Shown here: positions 25,559-38,635 of the stretch, one piece after another
Layout: each line of letters begins with the position of its first letter
How positions within the stretch are numbered: position 1 is the first letter of the stretch
Source: Litoditis marina
Taxonomy: Eukaryota; Nematoda; Chromadorea; Rhabditida; Rhabditidae
Reading direction: 5' to 3'
DNA length: 64,000 nucleotides
Assembly: GCA_964036275.1 (NCBI GenBank)
Contig: OZ038433.1
Span: 4,152,013 to 4,216,012 of the forward strand
Position numbers and translations under genes: made by a program
The notes under the pieces: generated by a model
What the model saw: the letters and a program-made list of their open reading frames with translations, nothing else
The model's database searches: none
What the model was told of the DNA's origin: nothing

Positions 25559-26863
25559 TTATCCATCTACGATGGTTAGTTTCACAAGTGGGGATGTTGT
25601 GTTGGAAGGCTGAGCGGACGAGGCAGTAGGACGACCAGTGAGAACAGCTCCTCTCGGCTGTAAAAATATTGGTTATAGTCATTAAAAATATAATTATTTC
25701 ATTGCAGAAAATAAATGAGCGTAAATATAATAAATACCCGATATTTCTGCTTCCCTCGGCGTGAACCAGGTTGAGGTCTGAAATGGTATAATATTATTAC
25801 ATATTACTGGTATTTATCAGCATGTCATGTCAACAACGCATGTCAACAACGAAGGCATATTTGAAAATATTATAATAAGGCATATTGACTAACTTTACTT
25901 TCTTCTCGAAAAGTAGCCTATCCTGAGAGGCTGTCATCGCTTCAAGCCTTTCCACTCGTTCTCGTTTCTCTTGTCTGTAACATTAACATTAAATGTTTGA
26001 GCCAAACATGGATACGAACCGATTTTCCATAGCTGTTAGATACAGCCCTATCCCATTGTATTTTTAGTTCGATCGGGTTTATGTGCAATTGTCTCCCCCC
26101 TTGAGCCGAATTTGGTTAGAATCCGACCCGTAGTACAATCCCCCCCATAGAGGGGTGATTTTTTTGGGGGGTGATTTACAATGACCCCCCACTTACAATC
26201 ACCCCCTCTCTGTAGGGAATCGTATTGGGAGGGGGGGGGGCAATTGTACAATTTTCCCGTTCGATCTCGTTACTATTCGGTCAAAACCGCCTAATTATGA
26301 ATTGTGTCAAAATCAAACTATATACTACAACGAAAATTTTGTCATCCTAACATTAGACGTGGACGACATCCGAACATTAGACGTGGACGAGGGAACGGAA
26401 ACGGAAAACACCCGCTAATTCTCTCTCCTAATGCAAGCAAGAATAACAAAAAGATTGCAGACTTTTTGCTCTTTCCTTTTGCCTGCTTGTCCAGTTCACA
26501 TATAAGTTGCACTAGTTTGGGATCTTTTCTCATCAGCTGTCGCTCTAGCTCGTCCATACTGTCAGCAGCTGAAATTGTTTTGAACTCTTCATAAATTTTC
26601 GTTTTAGCTGCGGTGAGACAATACTGTATTTCAAATATTACTGATAATATCATAAAGACCAAATCGTAGTTTGTTCCGCGAAAGCTTCAATCCAGAAAAG
26701 AACGTTAGACTACAAGACCAATTAGCTCTGGTCCCTCTACGTCCTCCGCATGTCGGCCTCGTAAGAGTTTTAAAAGATTTACTTGATTACCTTCAAGAGA
26801 TGTTCCATTTTCCCCTTCTGACTGCAGACACAACTCAGGATCGAAATCAGAGGAGAAAAACAT
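25559..26863 (-). CDS. Small unknown acidic/basic coiled protein, 5 exons
   Basis: Exons 26863-26791, 26607-26462, 25974-25894, 25777-25738 and 25657-25559, with phases 1, 2, 2 and 0 all joining in frame. The product, about 145 residues, starts MFFSSDFDPELCLQ, has a helical acidic/basic middle (KTKIYEEFKTISAADSMDEL, RQLMRKDPKLVQLICELDKQ), a charged helix (QEKRERVERLEAM) and a basic tail (PGSRRGKQKYRPRGAV), and ends VKLTIVDG. The second donor (gtctgc) is weak and was chosen because phase and sequence join. The frame is also open upstream of the ATG, so the true start could be earlier. No family recognised. It is convergent with XPOT and co-directional with CNOT4. Confidence 0.6.
26085..26265. 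repeat. G/C-tract element with gattgtac spacers
   Basis: Begins caattgtctcccccc and ends gggggggggcaattgtacaa, so the ends are roughly inverted. Between are ccccccatag, ggggggtgattt, gaccccccactt and caatcaccccc. It belongs with the element at 10035-10352 by sharing ggggggtgatt and attgtaca. It lies in intron 2 of the small unknown gene. Confidence 0.6.
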
Positions 26864-27649
26864 CCTAATCGAATTTCTTATAGAAATCTTGGCAGAGAAA
26901 AATGAAGTTTGATCCTTTTCCTCAAAAGCAGCATCTGCCCCTCAAGGTACTATTGAAACAACACAAATACCAATGAATGACAGAAAACTTGTCACGAACG
27001 CTTTATTGAAAGAGGAAAGAGGAGTCAGCGCTTAACACGACTAGACTCTATTGCTCGACTAGCGAGTGAGTTGTAGGTGGCAGGTGGAGGAGAAACAAAC
27101 ACCACCAAGGAAAGAAATAAAAGACTGGATGAAACAGAAGATCATGCAGAGGGGAAGACAGAAGAAATGCAGCCTGCTCGCTACATCTCCCCGAGTTCAC
27201 TTGCACTCGCCTGATAAGACTACAAGACCAATTACGCACATAAACAACTAGCAGAGCGAGAAAGAGATGCGCAAATGGTAGAATAGCCAAATGAGAGGAA
27301 AAGCACCAATGGCTCGAAACAGAAAGAACTAACAGAAAACATTACAACACACGATGAGAGTAAGTCACATGGACGGCAGATCAAGTCTGGTGAACTAAAT
27401 AAACCGAAAAAGGTTATTCAACAATCGAGAATACATATTTTTAGGGCCAAACTCATCAACCGAGTGTTGTAATCTGCATTAAACATGTTTCACGCGCCGA
27501 ATTTCAAGGCAATTGGAAAAAATTCTGTCAGTAACTTTGAATAGCCTAGGAGAAATACCACCGCTCACTTGTCACATCCGTCATATAAGAAAGGTAAAGA
27601 GAAATAAATCGTGCACAATATTCAAGTCTTTTGACTGTAGGTAACCGTG
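26864..27649. other. Spacer between CNOT4 3' end and the small unknown gene
   Basis: No exon chain found. A 17-base direct repeat gactacaagaccaatta occurs near 26708 and near 27220. An open plus-strand frame at 27066-27251 (EEKQTPPRKEIKDWMKQKIM) has coding-like composition but no splice partners or homology that I can see. Likely contains the CNOT4 3' untranslated region and the promoter of the small gene. Confidence 0.5.
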
Positions 27650-30600
27650 TTATCGATTGGGGACTGAGAAACCGGGTGGCGGTGGGATGGCGTGAGTGGA
27701 CATCATTTGTGAGTGAGAGGACTCCCATCTTGCAACTTCGGCCGGCTGCTGTTGCTCCATGTCGGACGCGAAGCGCACATTCACATTCGGAAGAAGTGCC
27801 TACAAGCAAAAACAATTGATAAACAAAGTATAACTTCTTCTCCAGCTAGACATTGAATAATCACACGGTGAGGAATAATAGCCGTCGTATTCATGTAATC
27901 TGAATTTAACTTCGGTCAACGTTGTAGTTTGGTCGATTTGTAACAGATTCGGCAGGGCGCTTTGTTAATCGATATTCTATTTTAAATCTGGAACCCATTT
28001 TGAACGATGATATTTTACTCGACAAAAAGAGGCATAGCGCAACAATTCAACAAACCTAGACTAAGCCCTCGAGATCCAAATAAAAAATTGAACAATCAGA
28101 CAACATACCTTCAAACCTTCTTGCCATTCTGTAATCGACTGGGGAATATTTGACGAGTGGTGCGACTGAGAGGAAGATCGTGAACTCAACGGGGCCAGCC
28201 CGGGAGGAGGTGCATATGCACTTTGATGATGATGATGAGTGTAGTCGTGGAATCCGTTATGTTGCAAGCCATTTGTGAATCCGGGGTTTGTCTGAAATAT
28301 ATATGTAAGAGGTTGTCTTCCTTCCGGACGTTTTTCACACCCCCTTTTTGTTGCTTAGTCGGAACCTATGTTCCCGCCTATTGGCATCTCCGACTGTCAT
28401 TTTCGGAGGAAATCAAATTACTGAGCGCATATACTCCATATGTCAATAAACCTACATATATTAAAACAGTGAATACCTGTGTTGGCATTCCGAACATGTC
28501 TAATTGGGAAGAGGAATTGTGTGATTGTTGATGATGCTGCCCAAGAGAAGAAGAGAACATTGAAGGACGACCCCACAGATCCCGCAACGAAGATGACTGA
28601 GACGATGAGAAACCAGGTGCCGCAGAAGAACTATAACTATTTACAAATATCAAAAAGATTTCGCGTATCCAGGTGGATCAGTCACTTGTGTCACCCTAAA
28701 TCAAATATCCCTACAACTTGCACATATGCAGTCCGACGAGAGACGCGAGCGAAATTACATTTCCCAATAACGACAAAATTAACCTAGTGTGTTTAGGATG
28801 TCGGACTCTCTCTTCTTCGAGCAGCTGTGCCAGTCCTTTGGTTGATTCACTGAACGGGTCGAAGCCAAGATCATCATCAGCAAACAAACTAGACAGACCT
28901 ATAATATTTCAGGTAATATTTCGGCACCGTCTTGGCTGAAGGTATCAACACCATCTGAAATCACTTGTGAGTGTATCCCGTTTCTACGTTTAAGCGGATA
29001 AGAGTTGAGAGCAGGGCCAATTTTTGAACAGCTGTATTCAAACAAAGACCACAGCGAACTTTATGAGCCTTGATTCTAGAATGTTTATATTCAGTTATAC
29101 TACTGTTGAGTTAATATTCAGTTACACTTTTCCGAAATCTCCACGAATTTACCACAGATCTCCACGTGGGAATATCATGATATTACCATGTGAATTTCCG
29201 GGAGGAATCGGTGAGAGATCCAGAAAATATCCGCGACTCAATTTATATGAATTTTTTCCCGCGAATTTTTCATATTATTGTCTACTATTGTAAATGGTAG
29301 GTATCTATTGAATACTCTTCTTGCCAACTTTTACCCGGCTAGCACCATCCGGGATTCGAACAATACGTGAAATAGTCCAAAAAGTGAGCATGAGCAGCCC
29401 CGAAAACACAAAATAATAGTAATTTTGCCTAGAATCCTAATCATTTACCCCAAAACGTGATCATGGCACAATCGGAATCGGACGAAAGTGAGCATCAGCC
29501 CATATCAGAATAAGGGGGTATTTTACGTATGATTCGAACACTCGGTATTCGATTTGTAAGCAGCACTCTTGCGAACGGAGTAGCTCCTTATATTAGGAAC
29601 CTGCGCTCGATCGCCAATTATTATAACGATTTCGATGTCATCGGTAGATAATCAAATAAATTCCGTGTACACGATTTACCTGGTGGCGGACTGGTCATCT
29701 GTTTACACTTCATGGGAGCAGCAAACAGTGAATGTGTGATATTTGTCTGTGAAGGCGTGGGTGAGGGGGGAGCCAGACCGAGCAGCGTCTGCCAGTTCAT
29801 CAATGGAGCTGGGCCTTCTTCCCGCGGAGCCGGTGCAGGCACTGACCCACGACAACCATCAGAGTCAGCGGCAGCCATGTGCATGTACCTTAACAACCAC
29901 ATTTGAAACAAACGCAAATATTCACCTCAATGTGAGGCAAACCATGAAAGACATACAAAGATTAATAACATGAGTGTACTACATTAAAGCAATTTTATAT
30001 ATTCCTACCTTTGGAACTTCGATTCCGTAATAGTATTGTCTGTTGTGATTGTAGGGACATCCAACGATGGCGCAGGTTCTTCCACATGTTCTTTTTCAGA
30101 TACACCCTGGAAGAAATCAGTATACATAATTGTCAGTAGTTCTTCAGAAATGAAAATTAATTGTTAGTAGTTCTTCAAAATTTCAAGTTTAAATCTCAAC
30201 AAAAAGTAATAAGTTTTTCGAACACATTTGTGCGTTAACATTGAGTAAATGTAGCGGTCATAGGCCGCATTCATACTTTTTACGTCGGCGTTCAACGCCG
30301 GCGTTAATAGTGAAGAAAACATACGTATTGATTGGCGCCGGCGTTTAACACCGGCGTTAAACGCCGACGTAAAAAGTATAAAAGCGGCCATAGAGTAGGC
30401 TCACAAGTGGTGGAGGTGTTGGTTCAGAGGGTGGCGACGGAGTCCGCTGCGTGGGCGGTGGAGGAGTCAGAGTAGGAGAGCCAGACTTATGCTTTCCATT
30501 GGTCAAGCATTTGGCCGTCGATACGGATGGCTGAGACTGATTCTCCTTATTATGCGAGTTTTGTCGCTCCGCCAGTCCGAATGCCTCCGATGGTGTCGGA

Positions 30601-33600
30601 TCTTCCACTGGTGGCTAGAACAAAACCATGCAACATTTTCAATCAACGTACAGGAGAACGGTAATAGACGCGATGCTATTAATGGTAACCAGTTGTCAAC
30701 GAAGGAAAAGTTTTTCACCAAGTGTCAATTTTATATTGCTGCATTAGCGAACAACGAAGTCGCGTCTGAGCCTCTGAACAAAATGAGGTTTTTACTTTCG
30801 AATTGCAGTGGCCTCAGGTTCCCATAACAAAAACGCTGCACAATACGAGCGCTTGTTACGGTAATGGAGTTACAAGTTACAATAGATCCGGGCGAACAAT
30901 ACATGTCTATCAACCACGAACGTTGATAGAACTTAACTGGAATTGCAAGAAAGCGTGGTAAGGTAAATTCGCTCACATGATACTGTTTTTACACGAATCG
31001 CCGTCCACTAACACTGAGACAGCAAGGCCTATTAATGTATCACGAGTTTTTTTTTTTACAAAACACAACACAAAAGATAGCAATCTTACCTCTGCATCTA
31101 TACTACAGACACCGACACTACTCAATGGTTCTTCGACAGTGATCTCATTTCCATTTTGTTCCCAACATACGTTTTTACTTGACCAAACGCTGGAATAATT
31201 GGGCTGAATAAATAAATAATGCCCCCTACACAAGTGATGGAAAACTGAAGCAACTCTTTCCTGATTTTCACGGGCTCTATTCCACCTGTTATGATTGTTA
31301 TGAACAGCTTGATAAAACTAACGGTTGGCGTTTTTCCGTTGCCTGTGGTCGTCGATTCAACATCAATTCGATTAACCTGAAAAATGGATTTCAGTCGCTT
31401 GCAAGCTTGGGCAGACTGGCCGAACTATAAATTTATCAAAACAAAACCAACTCAGAAAAGATGGAGAGGAACGACTTTCGAAGTTGAATAAAAGCAAAAA
31501 CATCACGCACCGCTTCTCATAGTCGGTATGTTTTCCCATGTGCATGTCATCTTTGGTAAAGCTAATATCGGTGTCGGCTGTATCATGAAGATACATACAA
31601 TCCTGCAAAGTAAAAATTGAACAGACCAACTTCAAATTGAATAGGGGTCACAAAAAAAAACATTTGAAATACCGAACTAAGTTGGGAACTGATCTACTAT
31701 ATCTTATCAGAAAGTGAGACCCGAAAAGTGAAGTTGATTGAGGTGTGAGGTGTGTAAAGAAGAAACTGGGAATTTGCTCAGAGCAAACACGGTTTTTCCC
31801 TTTCTTTCTAGGTCTTGCTATTGTTTTCATCCTCATTCATATGACTCTATAATAATAACGAAATATGCTCCGCTCGCTTTTTGGAAACGCACCGGTTTCC
31901 CACAAACTTGAGTGCGAAGATAGGCAGAACAGTATTTTGTTGTGCCCAAAGAAGCTTTCACTATCCGCCCGTCCAATTGGGCATTGTTAACACCCTGTAA
32001 AAATGATTAAAAAACCTTGACATAGTAAATAGAGAAAGCACAGCAACGACGACCATGAAAAGAATCTTAACAAACAAAAAAAAACAGTTTCCTTTATAAT
32101 ATAAAAAAACAAAAAGAACATTTTGCCTTAATATAAAAGGAAGGAAAATCGTAGGCGGAACGGATGAATTGCAAAATAAAAATATTAACCTGGATAGCTC
32201 GTAGTGCTTCTTCGATCTTGCTGTACGTCACATACGCCGTATGGCTGCCTTGCGAATGCGGCAATCCAGAGGACGGCGACATTCCAGTCACTATCTATAG
32301 AGAGAGAACACATCTTTTTATTACAAATCTGAGTCAGTATACTTTACCATAACGTCGCCTCTATCCTATTCTGCGTATTTGTCTCACTATTTCGCATGAC
32401 TTGTATCTCTGCGAAATTTTGCGGGTAAATAATTGAATACTGCGATAATAAATACCTTCATTATTTTCCCGAAACGTCCGAAATACTCCGGTTTCCGAAG
32501 AGCTTCTTCGGACGCCACCCGTTGTGAGAGGCCGACCACATAGACCAGATTCTAAAGTGACTATTTTGTTAAACCTTCCCAACAAAAACGTGTAGTTGTG
32601 AAAGAGAACTTGATAACGTGACTAATGGAAAATGGTAAGTGTTTGGAGAAATATTATTTGCTCAGAGCATTCAATTTAAATGGAAAGCGTAAAGATTACA
32701 CATCCTATAACGTGAAAATAACCTTCTGCAAAACTCGGAAATTCGCTAAATGTTTCCGAGACTCCGATATCCGCAACTTTTCCGCTTGTTGCTTCATTTT
32801 CTTCTCATCTTTAATTCGCTGCAAGTCCGCGGTTGAGAGAGGCTGAAATGAGATGTACTAAAGATCGTGGAATTCTATACGTCACATCAAATGTTGAGTT
32901 GAACAACTAGAAAGGAGCAGTTGTATGACGAAAATCTGTCAAACGTTACCTTGAAATTCACAGGATCTTCGGGATATGGCTGCCTACAGGCAGGACACAA
33001 ACCATTTTCATTGGTTCGAATGCGATGCCAACAAAACCGGCAAATCTGGAATGCAAACTTGTTGATATTCAGAACCGAATAATCGAGAATACAACATCTT
33101 TAGAAAAAAATTGATGCACAAAAAAAAATTCTGGTCATATACTTGACCATAATAGAATCGACGAAATGACTACCAAACCAATTACAATTACCTAAATTCA
33201 CTGCATGCTGAAGAAGACGATGAAAAAATTGAATAGCACTCAATTCATGGCAACCAGAATAAGTCATTCAAAATAAAAAAGTCATTAAAGTAAGTCATTT
33301 GAAAGTAAAAGTCACAGAAACAGTTGAGAATCAGAAATACAGTTTTCGAAAATGTTCGTATTTTTAAACCCTGACTAAGAGTGAAAACCTTTACTTTCAA
33401 ATGACTTTCACTTTAATGACTTTTTAATTTGAATGACTTATTCCTTGGTACCTCAATTCATAGATAGAAGATAGGTTGGAAAAAATCTTCATGAAATGGA
33501 AATATCCATAACATGAATATTGAAAATTCGTAACGTATTACAAAACATACTTGATACTCGCACTTGCATGGATAGAAGTCCACGTCATCAATTTCGAGCT

Positions 33601-34179
33601 GTTCCATGCAGAGAGGACACTGAAAAGTACAACAAATAAACGGAGCTTCTTGGTTCGTTTGGGAACTTCCGCTGGCGCATTCAAAACAAACCGTCAATTC
33701 TGGTATAGAAGCGAGTGTACCGTAATGTAGATCAAAAATATGTAGCTTTATTATCCCTTTCTAAAACGAGCAAATCGTACTACTTGTACACACGTAACAA
33801 TAAATTTTATCACGACTGAGACCCTCCTCATATTTTTTTGTCGGAGGTAAATCGATAGCTATACTTCGCTCGATTTATCTGTCGCAGACTGAAAGAGTAT
33901 GAAGGGACCCTTTTGGAAAAGGGAGGGGACAAACCTCAAAACTGCAAAGAAGCCACAGTTGCGCAATAAGTTCTAGATGTGAGCTCAGAGTCTCGTGACT
34001 GTCTTGGAAAACGTTGATTTCAGTGCCATGAGTATCAGTTATTGCCTAATCATTGTTGCAACATCTACAACTACTTCCAACTAAGGCTACGTTCATACTT
34101 TTGCAGTTGCAGCGCAGAAACACTTTGTGCAATCGAAACTGACCTCTTTATCAGATTGATCATCACTACTGCAAGACAT
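27650..34179 (-). CDS. CNOT4: CCR4-NOT subunit 4, RING E3 ubiquitin ligase
   Basis: Exons: 34179-34144, 33619-33551, 33045-32951, 32842-32723, 32551-32456, 32294-32190, 31994-31893, 31601-31511, 31376-31323, 31189-31090, 30614-30405, 30106-30009, 29888-29680, 28898-28789, 28636-28477, 28291-28110 and 27799-27650. The order is a C4C4 RING (CPLCMEQLEIDD..CICRFCWHRIR..CPACRQPYPEDP), a coiled linker, an RRM (NLVYVVGLSQR, EYFGRFGKIMK, AYVTYSKIEEALRAIQ) and a C-x8-C-x4-C-x3-H zinc finger (KYCSAYL..KPDCMYLH). The disordered C-terminal half keeps short motifs seen in human CNOT4: PPPGLSS, MNWQTLLGL, DDDLGFDPF and EWQEGLKALLPNVNVRF. CNOT4 ubiquitinates ribosomal and other targets during co-translational quality control and links to mRNA deadenylation. 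A possible 5' untranslated exon starts near 34217. Confidence 0.95.
29335..29540 (-). repeat. Dispersed 200-bp repeat, copy A, in CNOT4 intron
   Basis: The block containing gattcgaacaatacgtgaaa, agtgagcatgagcagcccc, aataatagtaattttgcc, gtgatcatggcacaatc and agggggtattttacgtatg is found in reverse orientation at 35645-35872. Identity by eye is high over most of the length. No ORF is conserved between the copies. Confidence 0.75.
30258..30395. mobile_element. Palindromic element with cgccggcgtt arms, CNOT4 intron
   Basis: taggccgcattcatactttt then tacgtcggcgttcaacgccg is mirrored by aacgccgacgtaaaaagtat and aaagcggcca. Arms are about 45 bp and the centre is itself made of gccggcgtt palindromes. 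It lies only about 10 bp from the donor side of the exon 30614-30405. Confidence 0.65.
33249..33447. mobile_element. AT-rich fold-back element, CNOT4 intron
   Basis: ataagtcattcaaaataaaa, agtcattaaagtaagtcatt and tgaaagtaaaag on the left are mirrored by ctttactttcaaatgacttt, cactttaatgac and tttttaatttgaatgactta on the right. Arms are about 65 bp. The inner unit aagtcatt recurs several times, so each arm is itself repetitive. Confidence 0.65.
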
Positions 34180-35113
34180 AGCTCCGGATTCTTTGGGCGG
34201 CGAGAACACTGAGATGATCTGGAAACAAACCACATCAAAGAATAAGAGCACAGTGTACGGCGAAAATTATTTTCGTAAGCTAGTTAGTTCTAAAAGAGAA
34301 AAATTACATTCGACTTTAACTGACAAAGTTCTACTGAATTTACATGGGCTATTCTACTCGGGATAGAAATATCAGAATGAGCAGTTCACGACTTGGTCAC
34401 ATCACAAACTTCACTATTAGTTTGTTATGAACGTATAATAAAGTGGTGGTGGTTAAGTATACAACATAAATATGATAATTCATCAATTCACATCTATAAA
34501 AATGATGTGGGGTACGTCGTAATTCTGTTGTAATGTCAATGCTTGACCACTCATTAAGGTCCAGTCACTCAGGATATTGATTAAAACCGAGCCGAAATTG
34601 ACGAAGAATGGAAAATGGGCGGTGCTTATTTCGGCTCGTGAGATCTTCTCGTCCCGGGACCTCGCGGGTTCAAAAGCACTATGCTCATACTGCATACTGC
34701 CTGCTTACCGTACCCGAACAGCTGATTTTGAATTGTGAAGAATATATTTTTTAAAGATAAAAGTTTTCTGTCCTTTTTTCATTATCGAACGGCAATCAAG
34801 TGCAATAAGTTTTTTTTCAAATTAATATTTATAGTTAATATGATCATTTTATTCCCGATATACTATGTTTATTTCCATTCCTATTTTGAATCTCATACTG
34901 TAGGAGTCCACGTGTATGTGAAACAGAGTATGGCAAGCAAATATTGCTACGCTATTCAACGAACGATTTCATCGGTATAATTTGCATGTTTATTCATTCA
35001 CTTACACAGTGACATCATCTTAATTGATCTTGGTCACCCTCCTCCTTTATAAAAGACATCATATGGGAATGAGAGAAATTGTTGTTAAAGCTAATGTAAT
35101 GTTTGTTGTAGAT
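34180..35113. promoter_or_regulatory. Head-to-head spacer between CNOT4 and ZC3HC1
   Basis: Divergent start codons are 0.93 kb apart. A minus-strand exon-like acceptor (gtttccag) just upstream of the CNOT4 ATG suggests an untranslated first exon, so the CNOT4 promoter would be further right. On the plus side tgttgtag sits 3 bp before the ZC3HC1 ATG and may be an acceptor, so that gene too may have an untranslated first exon. No promoter element could be assigned. Confidence 0.45.
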
Positions 35114-37884
35114 ATGTCGAGTACGCCGGCTTTGTCGGCAGAACAAGCGATCGATTCAGGGATTCTTGATAAAGTTCGAGCGTTGAAGCGACGAGCGAGC
35201 GATCGCCTTGCACAGTTGCTGTCTAATGAACCACTTGCTTCTCCAAAAAGGTACGCTTGATAAATGTGTTACGGCGTTCTTGACCATAGCTGTATAACGA
35301 ATTCGCGTCCTCGCTTTTCAACTCTCCGCGTTTGATTCGCTTGAAAATAAACGCGATACGCAGCGAAATAGTGTGGTGTGATCAGAACAAATTCAGTGGG
35401 ATATGTAGGCTGTAGGCGAGAACACCGTGAGGTGAATATGTCGTCAGGTAATGGAAGTTGGTATAATGTCCTTCTACTGTGATCCGTCAAATATTTAAAT
35501 GGCTTTTTTTTATGAATATCTTCTCTATTTTAGTTTTACACTTTCACATTATCTAGTAGTAAAGGCCCTTTTTTACTAAAGGGCATGACAACACCTCAAT
35601 TTTGAGAAAATTTAGAAACGCCAACATACCTAACTTTGACCTGTAGCTTGGGGCATCATACGTAAAATACCCCCTTATTCTGATATTGGCTGATGCTCAC
35701 TTTTGTTCGATTTTGATTGTGCCATGATCACTTTTTTGGGGTGAATGTTGAAGATTTTAGGCAAAATTACTATTATTTTGTGTTTTCGGCCCTGCTCATG
35801 CTCACTTTTGGGGCTGCTCATGCTCACTTTTTTCGCCCCGATTCGGAACTATTTCACGTATGTGGGGCATTTTACTGTAGATGGTTGTAAGTGGATTGAA
35901 CAAACTACAAAGAGCAGATGCGTGAAACACTCCTCTAACAACTTCAATTTAGGGTGAAAGTCAACGAGGACGCCAGGAGTCAGTATGTCATCTTGCTCAA
36001 GTCCTTCACGGTAATTTTGGTTTTATTCTGTTAATTTTTACAATTTACACCCATTCAACTTTTTGTCGGGGTGAGTTACATCGTTACATGGATTCATATC
36101 CGACCAATTAATGAAATAAGTTAGTTTAATTCTTTATTTTAGCCTTTATTGTGGAGGTCGACCGACCTTACCCCGCGGGAACTAGCCACACATGGATGGC
36201 GGTGCATTGGAGAAGACCGAGCCGAATGTGATGCCTGTCATAAGATTATCTGTACAACTCTCCCTAGCATCGTGGACGTAGACGTCGATGTTTATAAGAA
36301 GTGCCTAAAGTCAGTTGACTAAACTATTTGATTCTAGTATACACTATATAATCTAGAATCGTATGGGGAACGCGAAGCGAATGTAACAAATTTTATTCCA
36401 TATAAGTAATCGCAATTTTAATGTTCACGTAAACTTATTTTATATGCAGACCTGTGAAAAGAGGGCTCGTACCTTTTTTCAAATTTGTTCCTATATTTTC
36501 TATATTTAGTCGCGTTCGAAGTCAGATTATCGAAGCACATGAAACAACATGTCTCCACCGATCTAGTCAGATTGATTTTCACGATCAAAAGAGTCAGTCT
36601 CATTTATTGGATGGAATCTCTTCGAGACTTCTCACCTTCTCTACTCATGTTGAGATATGCCCAGTGAGTTATATATTCTTTGTTTCGTGGTTAGGGGAAG
36701 GGGATAGATGGACATATTATGATATCGCTGCAAATAATATTGTCGTGTACCCGATATAAATTGCTTTTTGTATGTATTCTTGCAATCTAAGACAACTGCC
36801 AAGCGCAATATATTCCAATTTGCGGCGCTCTGAATCTAACGAGTCAATTGTAGCATTGTAGGGTTCAAACACCGTGCCTACTATTCTTTGGATGTTGCTG
36901 ACTTTGAACCTTCCATGAATTCAGATACCTGATGGTGTCGAAATCCCCGCTGAACTTTTTCCATCACACCCGGTACCTACTGTTATGTGTGCTGCTCTAA
37001 ATTGGAAACAAAAATCTTGCACTATCGGTCGGACCGCTCAAGTGACTCTATCCTGCGATCTCTGTAGTAGAACATCCAGTGTCAGGTTCGTTTCATCGCC
37101 ATTCCCAACTATTATACTTATATTGAGCTACTTAACTTCGACAACGTTCTTATAGCAACTATTTAACGTTTTTTGAGGTCAGTTAGTTGTTAGTTGGCTG
37201 GAGGTTATAGCAGCCAATTTCGCATATCCTAATCGGCTCCCGGAATTAACCTAGAGACTATTCAGCAGAAGCGAAAAAAAATGAAGCAGTCGATTTTTTT
37301 TCAAAATAATGTCATATTCAAAATCGCCTCTCAGATTCCTTGTAGTTTTTCAGCACGGATTAACCTCTTTTATGTTTTTTTAAAATACAATGCTTAGTTT
37401 TATTTGCAGTGAAACCCCATTTAATCCAGTCAGCTCTCATTACAACTGGTGTCCTGTTTTGGATGCTGGTCTGAATGACTTACCGTATTGGATGCAGGAA
37501 TTACAAAGCTTAGTTGCGCAGGTAAATCGAAACTTTATACAAATGGCTCAATACTGTTTATGACTATAGCTGTCACGAAGCCAAAATACCCTCCAGCGGG
37601 GCTTTATCACGAAACAAGTTCTTTTTTTGTTCTTTTGAGGGTAGTGCAGAGCAGCAAGTAGCTCGCTACCGTTTCGTGAATACGACACAAAATAGAGCAG
37701 TTACATTAAAGAATTTTGAGAGCGATATCTGCATAACGACTTTGGTCAAAATATTATTCACACTATAAATTAACAGAAAAGGACGGATGCAGCTGCTACT
37801 TGTCTTCTGGCGGCATCTTCGAAGCTGAGAAGATCACTCTCTTCAATCACAGGCACTACACAACTTGATCTCAATGTTGTATGA
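35114..37884 (+). CDS. ZC3HC1: NIPA/ZC3HC1-like C3HC zinc-finger protein
   Basis: Exons 35114-35250, 35953-36010, 36143-36309, 36510-36663, 36925-37085, 37410-37521 and 37777-37884, phases 2, 0, 2, 0, 2, 0. The C3HC finger is visible: GWRCIGEDRAECDACHKIIC, then an I-V-D-V/VYKKCL helix and IEAHETTCLHR (His-x3-Cys). A second module has LSCDLCSR and SSHYNWCPVLD, like the second half of NIPA proteins (SEHRHWCPW). ZC3HC1/NIPA is known as a nuclear F-box-like SCF component and a nuclear-basket protein that binds TPR. The N-terminal helix (LDKVRALKRRASDRLAQLL) is predicted. At about 320 residues it is shorter than the human protein (502). Start chosen as the first in-frame ATG after tgttgtag. Confidence 0.85.
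35645..35872 (+). repeat. Dispersed 200-bp repeat, copy B, in ZC3HC1 intron 1
   Basis: Inverted copy of 29335-29540: catacgtaaaatacccccttattctgata, gattgtgccatgatcac, ggcaaaattactattatttt, tgctcatgctcactttt (twice) and gaactatttcacgta. The doubled ctgctcatgctcactttt suggests a small internal duplication absent from copy A. Confidence 0.75.
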
Positions 37885-38635
37885 ACTGTTGTGATTCCAA
37901 GAAACTTGATCTCAACATATTGCATAAACTTTTGTGGTTCAGAGATTATATTAACAAGACCATCAGCAGTATTTATCACAATGAAGTTGCCAAAAAATCT
38001 ATGAGAGAATCGTAAACAGCCTATAAAAGGCACGACTATCATGCTGCGCTACACACTATTAACGGTACATTTGGGAAATGAGAGAAAGGACACAATAGAT
38101 ATAATTATGCTCAACGAATAATCACAAATGCGCGATACTGGCACATCCAAAAAGGTCACTGCTGACCTAATACAAAACAAAAATGTAAAATTACTGTTAG
38201 TGTGAAAAGAATAGGTTAGGAATACGAGTAACCACATCCGCTGCCCAAGTACAACCCGTAATACTATAAATATAATTGGATACTACCCAAAATCTCATTT
38301 CGTGAATAGTATAATCATCTTTTGTCCAAATCTTGGTACTACAGAACCATGGTAGCGGCCAGTGTTACAGCTATAAGATACATTTCGATGGAAAACCACA
38401 TCGATTGAAAAAGAAATAAAGATCACGAGTCAATATTGCTGTCTAAACTGAGAGTTGATAATCAAATGAGGAATAACACAAATCAAACAAATAGACTATG
38501 CGACAAAAGTAATCTCTGTATTGTGGGAGACCCATGCATTCAACATACTTGAACGAGGAATGAGATCCCACTTATTAATAAAATTATGGCTGAAACATGA
38601 TTATAGTGCCTATGCAACACTGTAGAATCTTGACG
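37885..38635. other. Convergent 3' spacer between ZC3HC1 and CTTNBP2-like genes
   Basis: No exon supported. A diverged direct repeat (aacttgatctcaa, near 37863 and 37907) straddles the ZC3HC1 stop region. Likely holds both 3' untranslated regions. Confidence 0.5.

Noticed and set aside
26671..26868. Plus-strand 65-codon frame (LVPLRPPHVGLVRVLKDLLD)
   Set aside because: Antisense to the first exon of the small minus-strand gene, whose exons join in phase; the plus frame has no partners.
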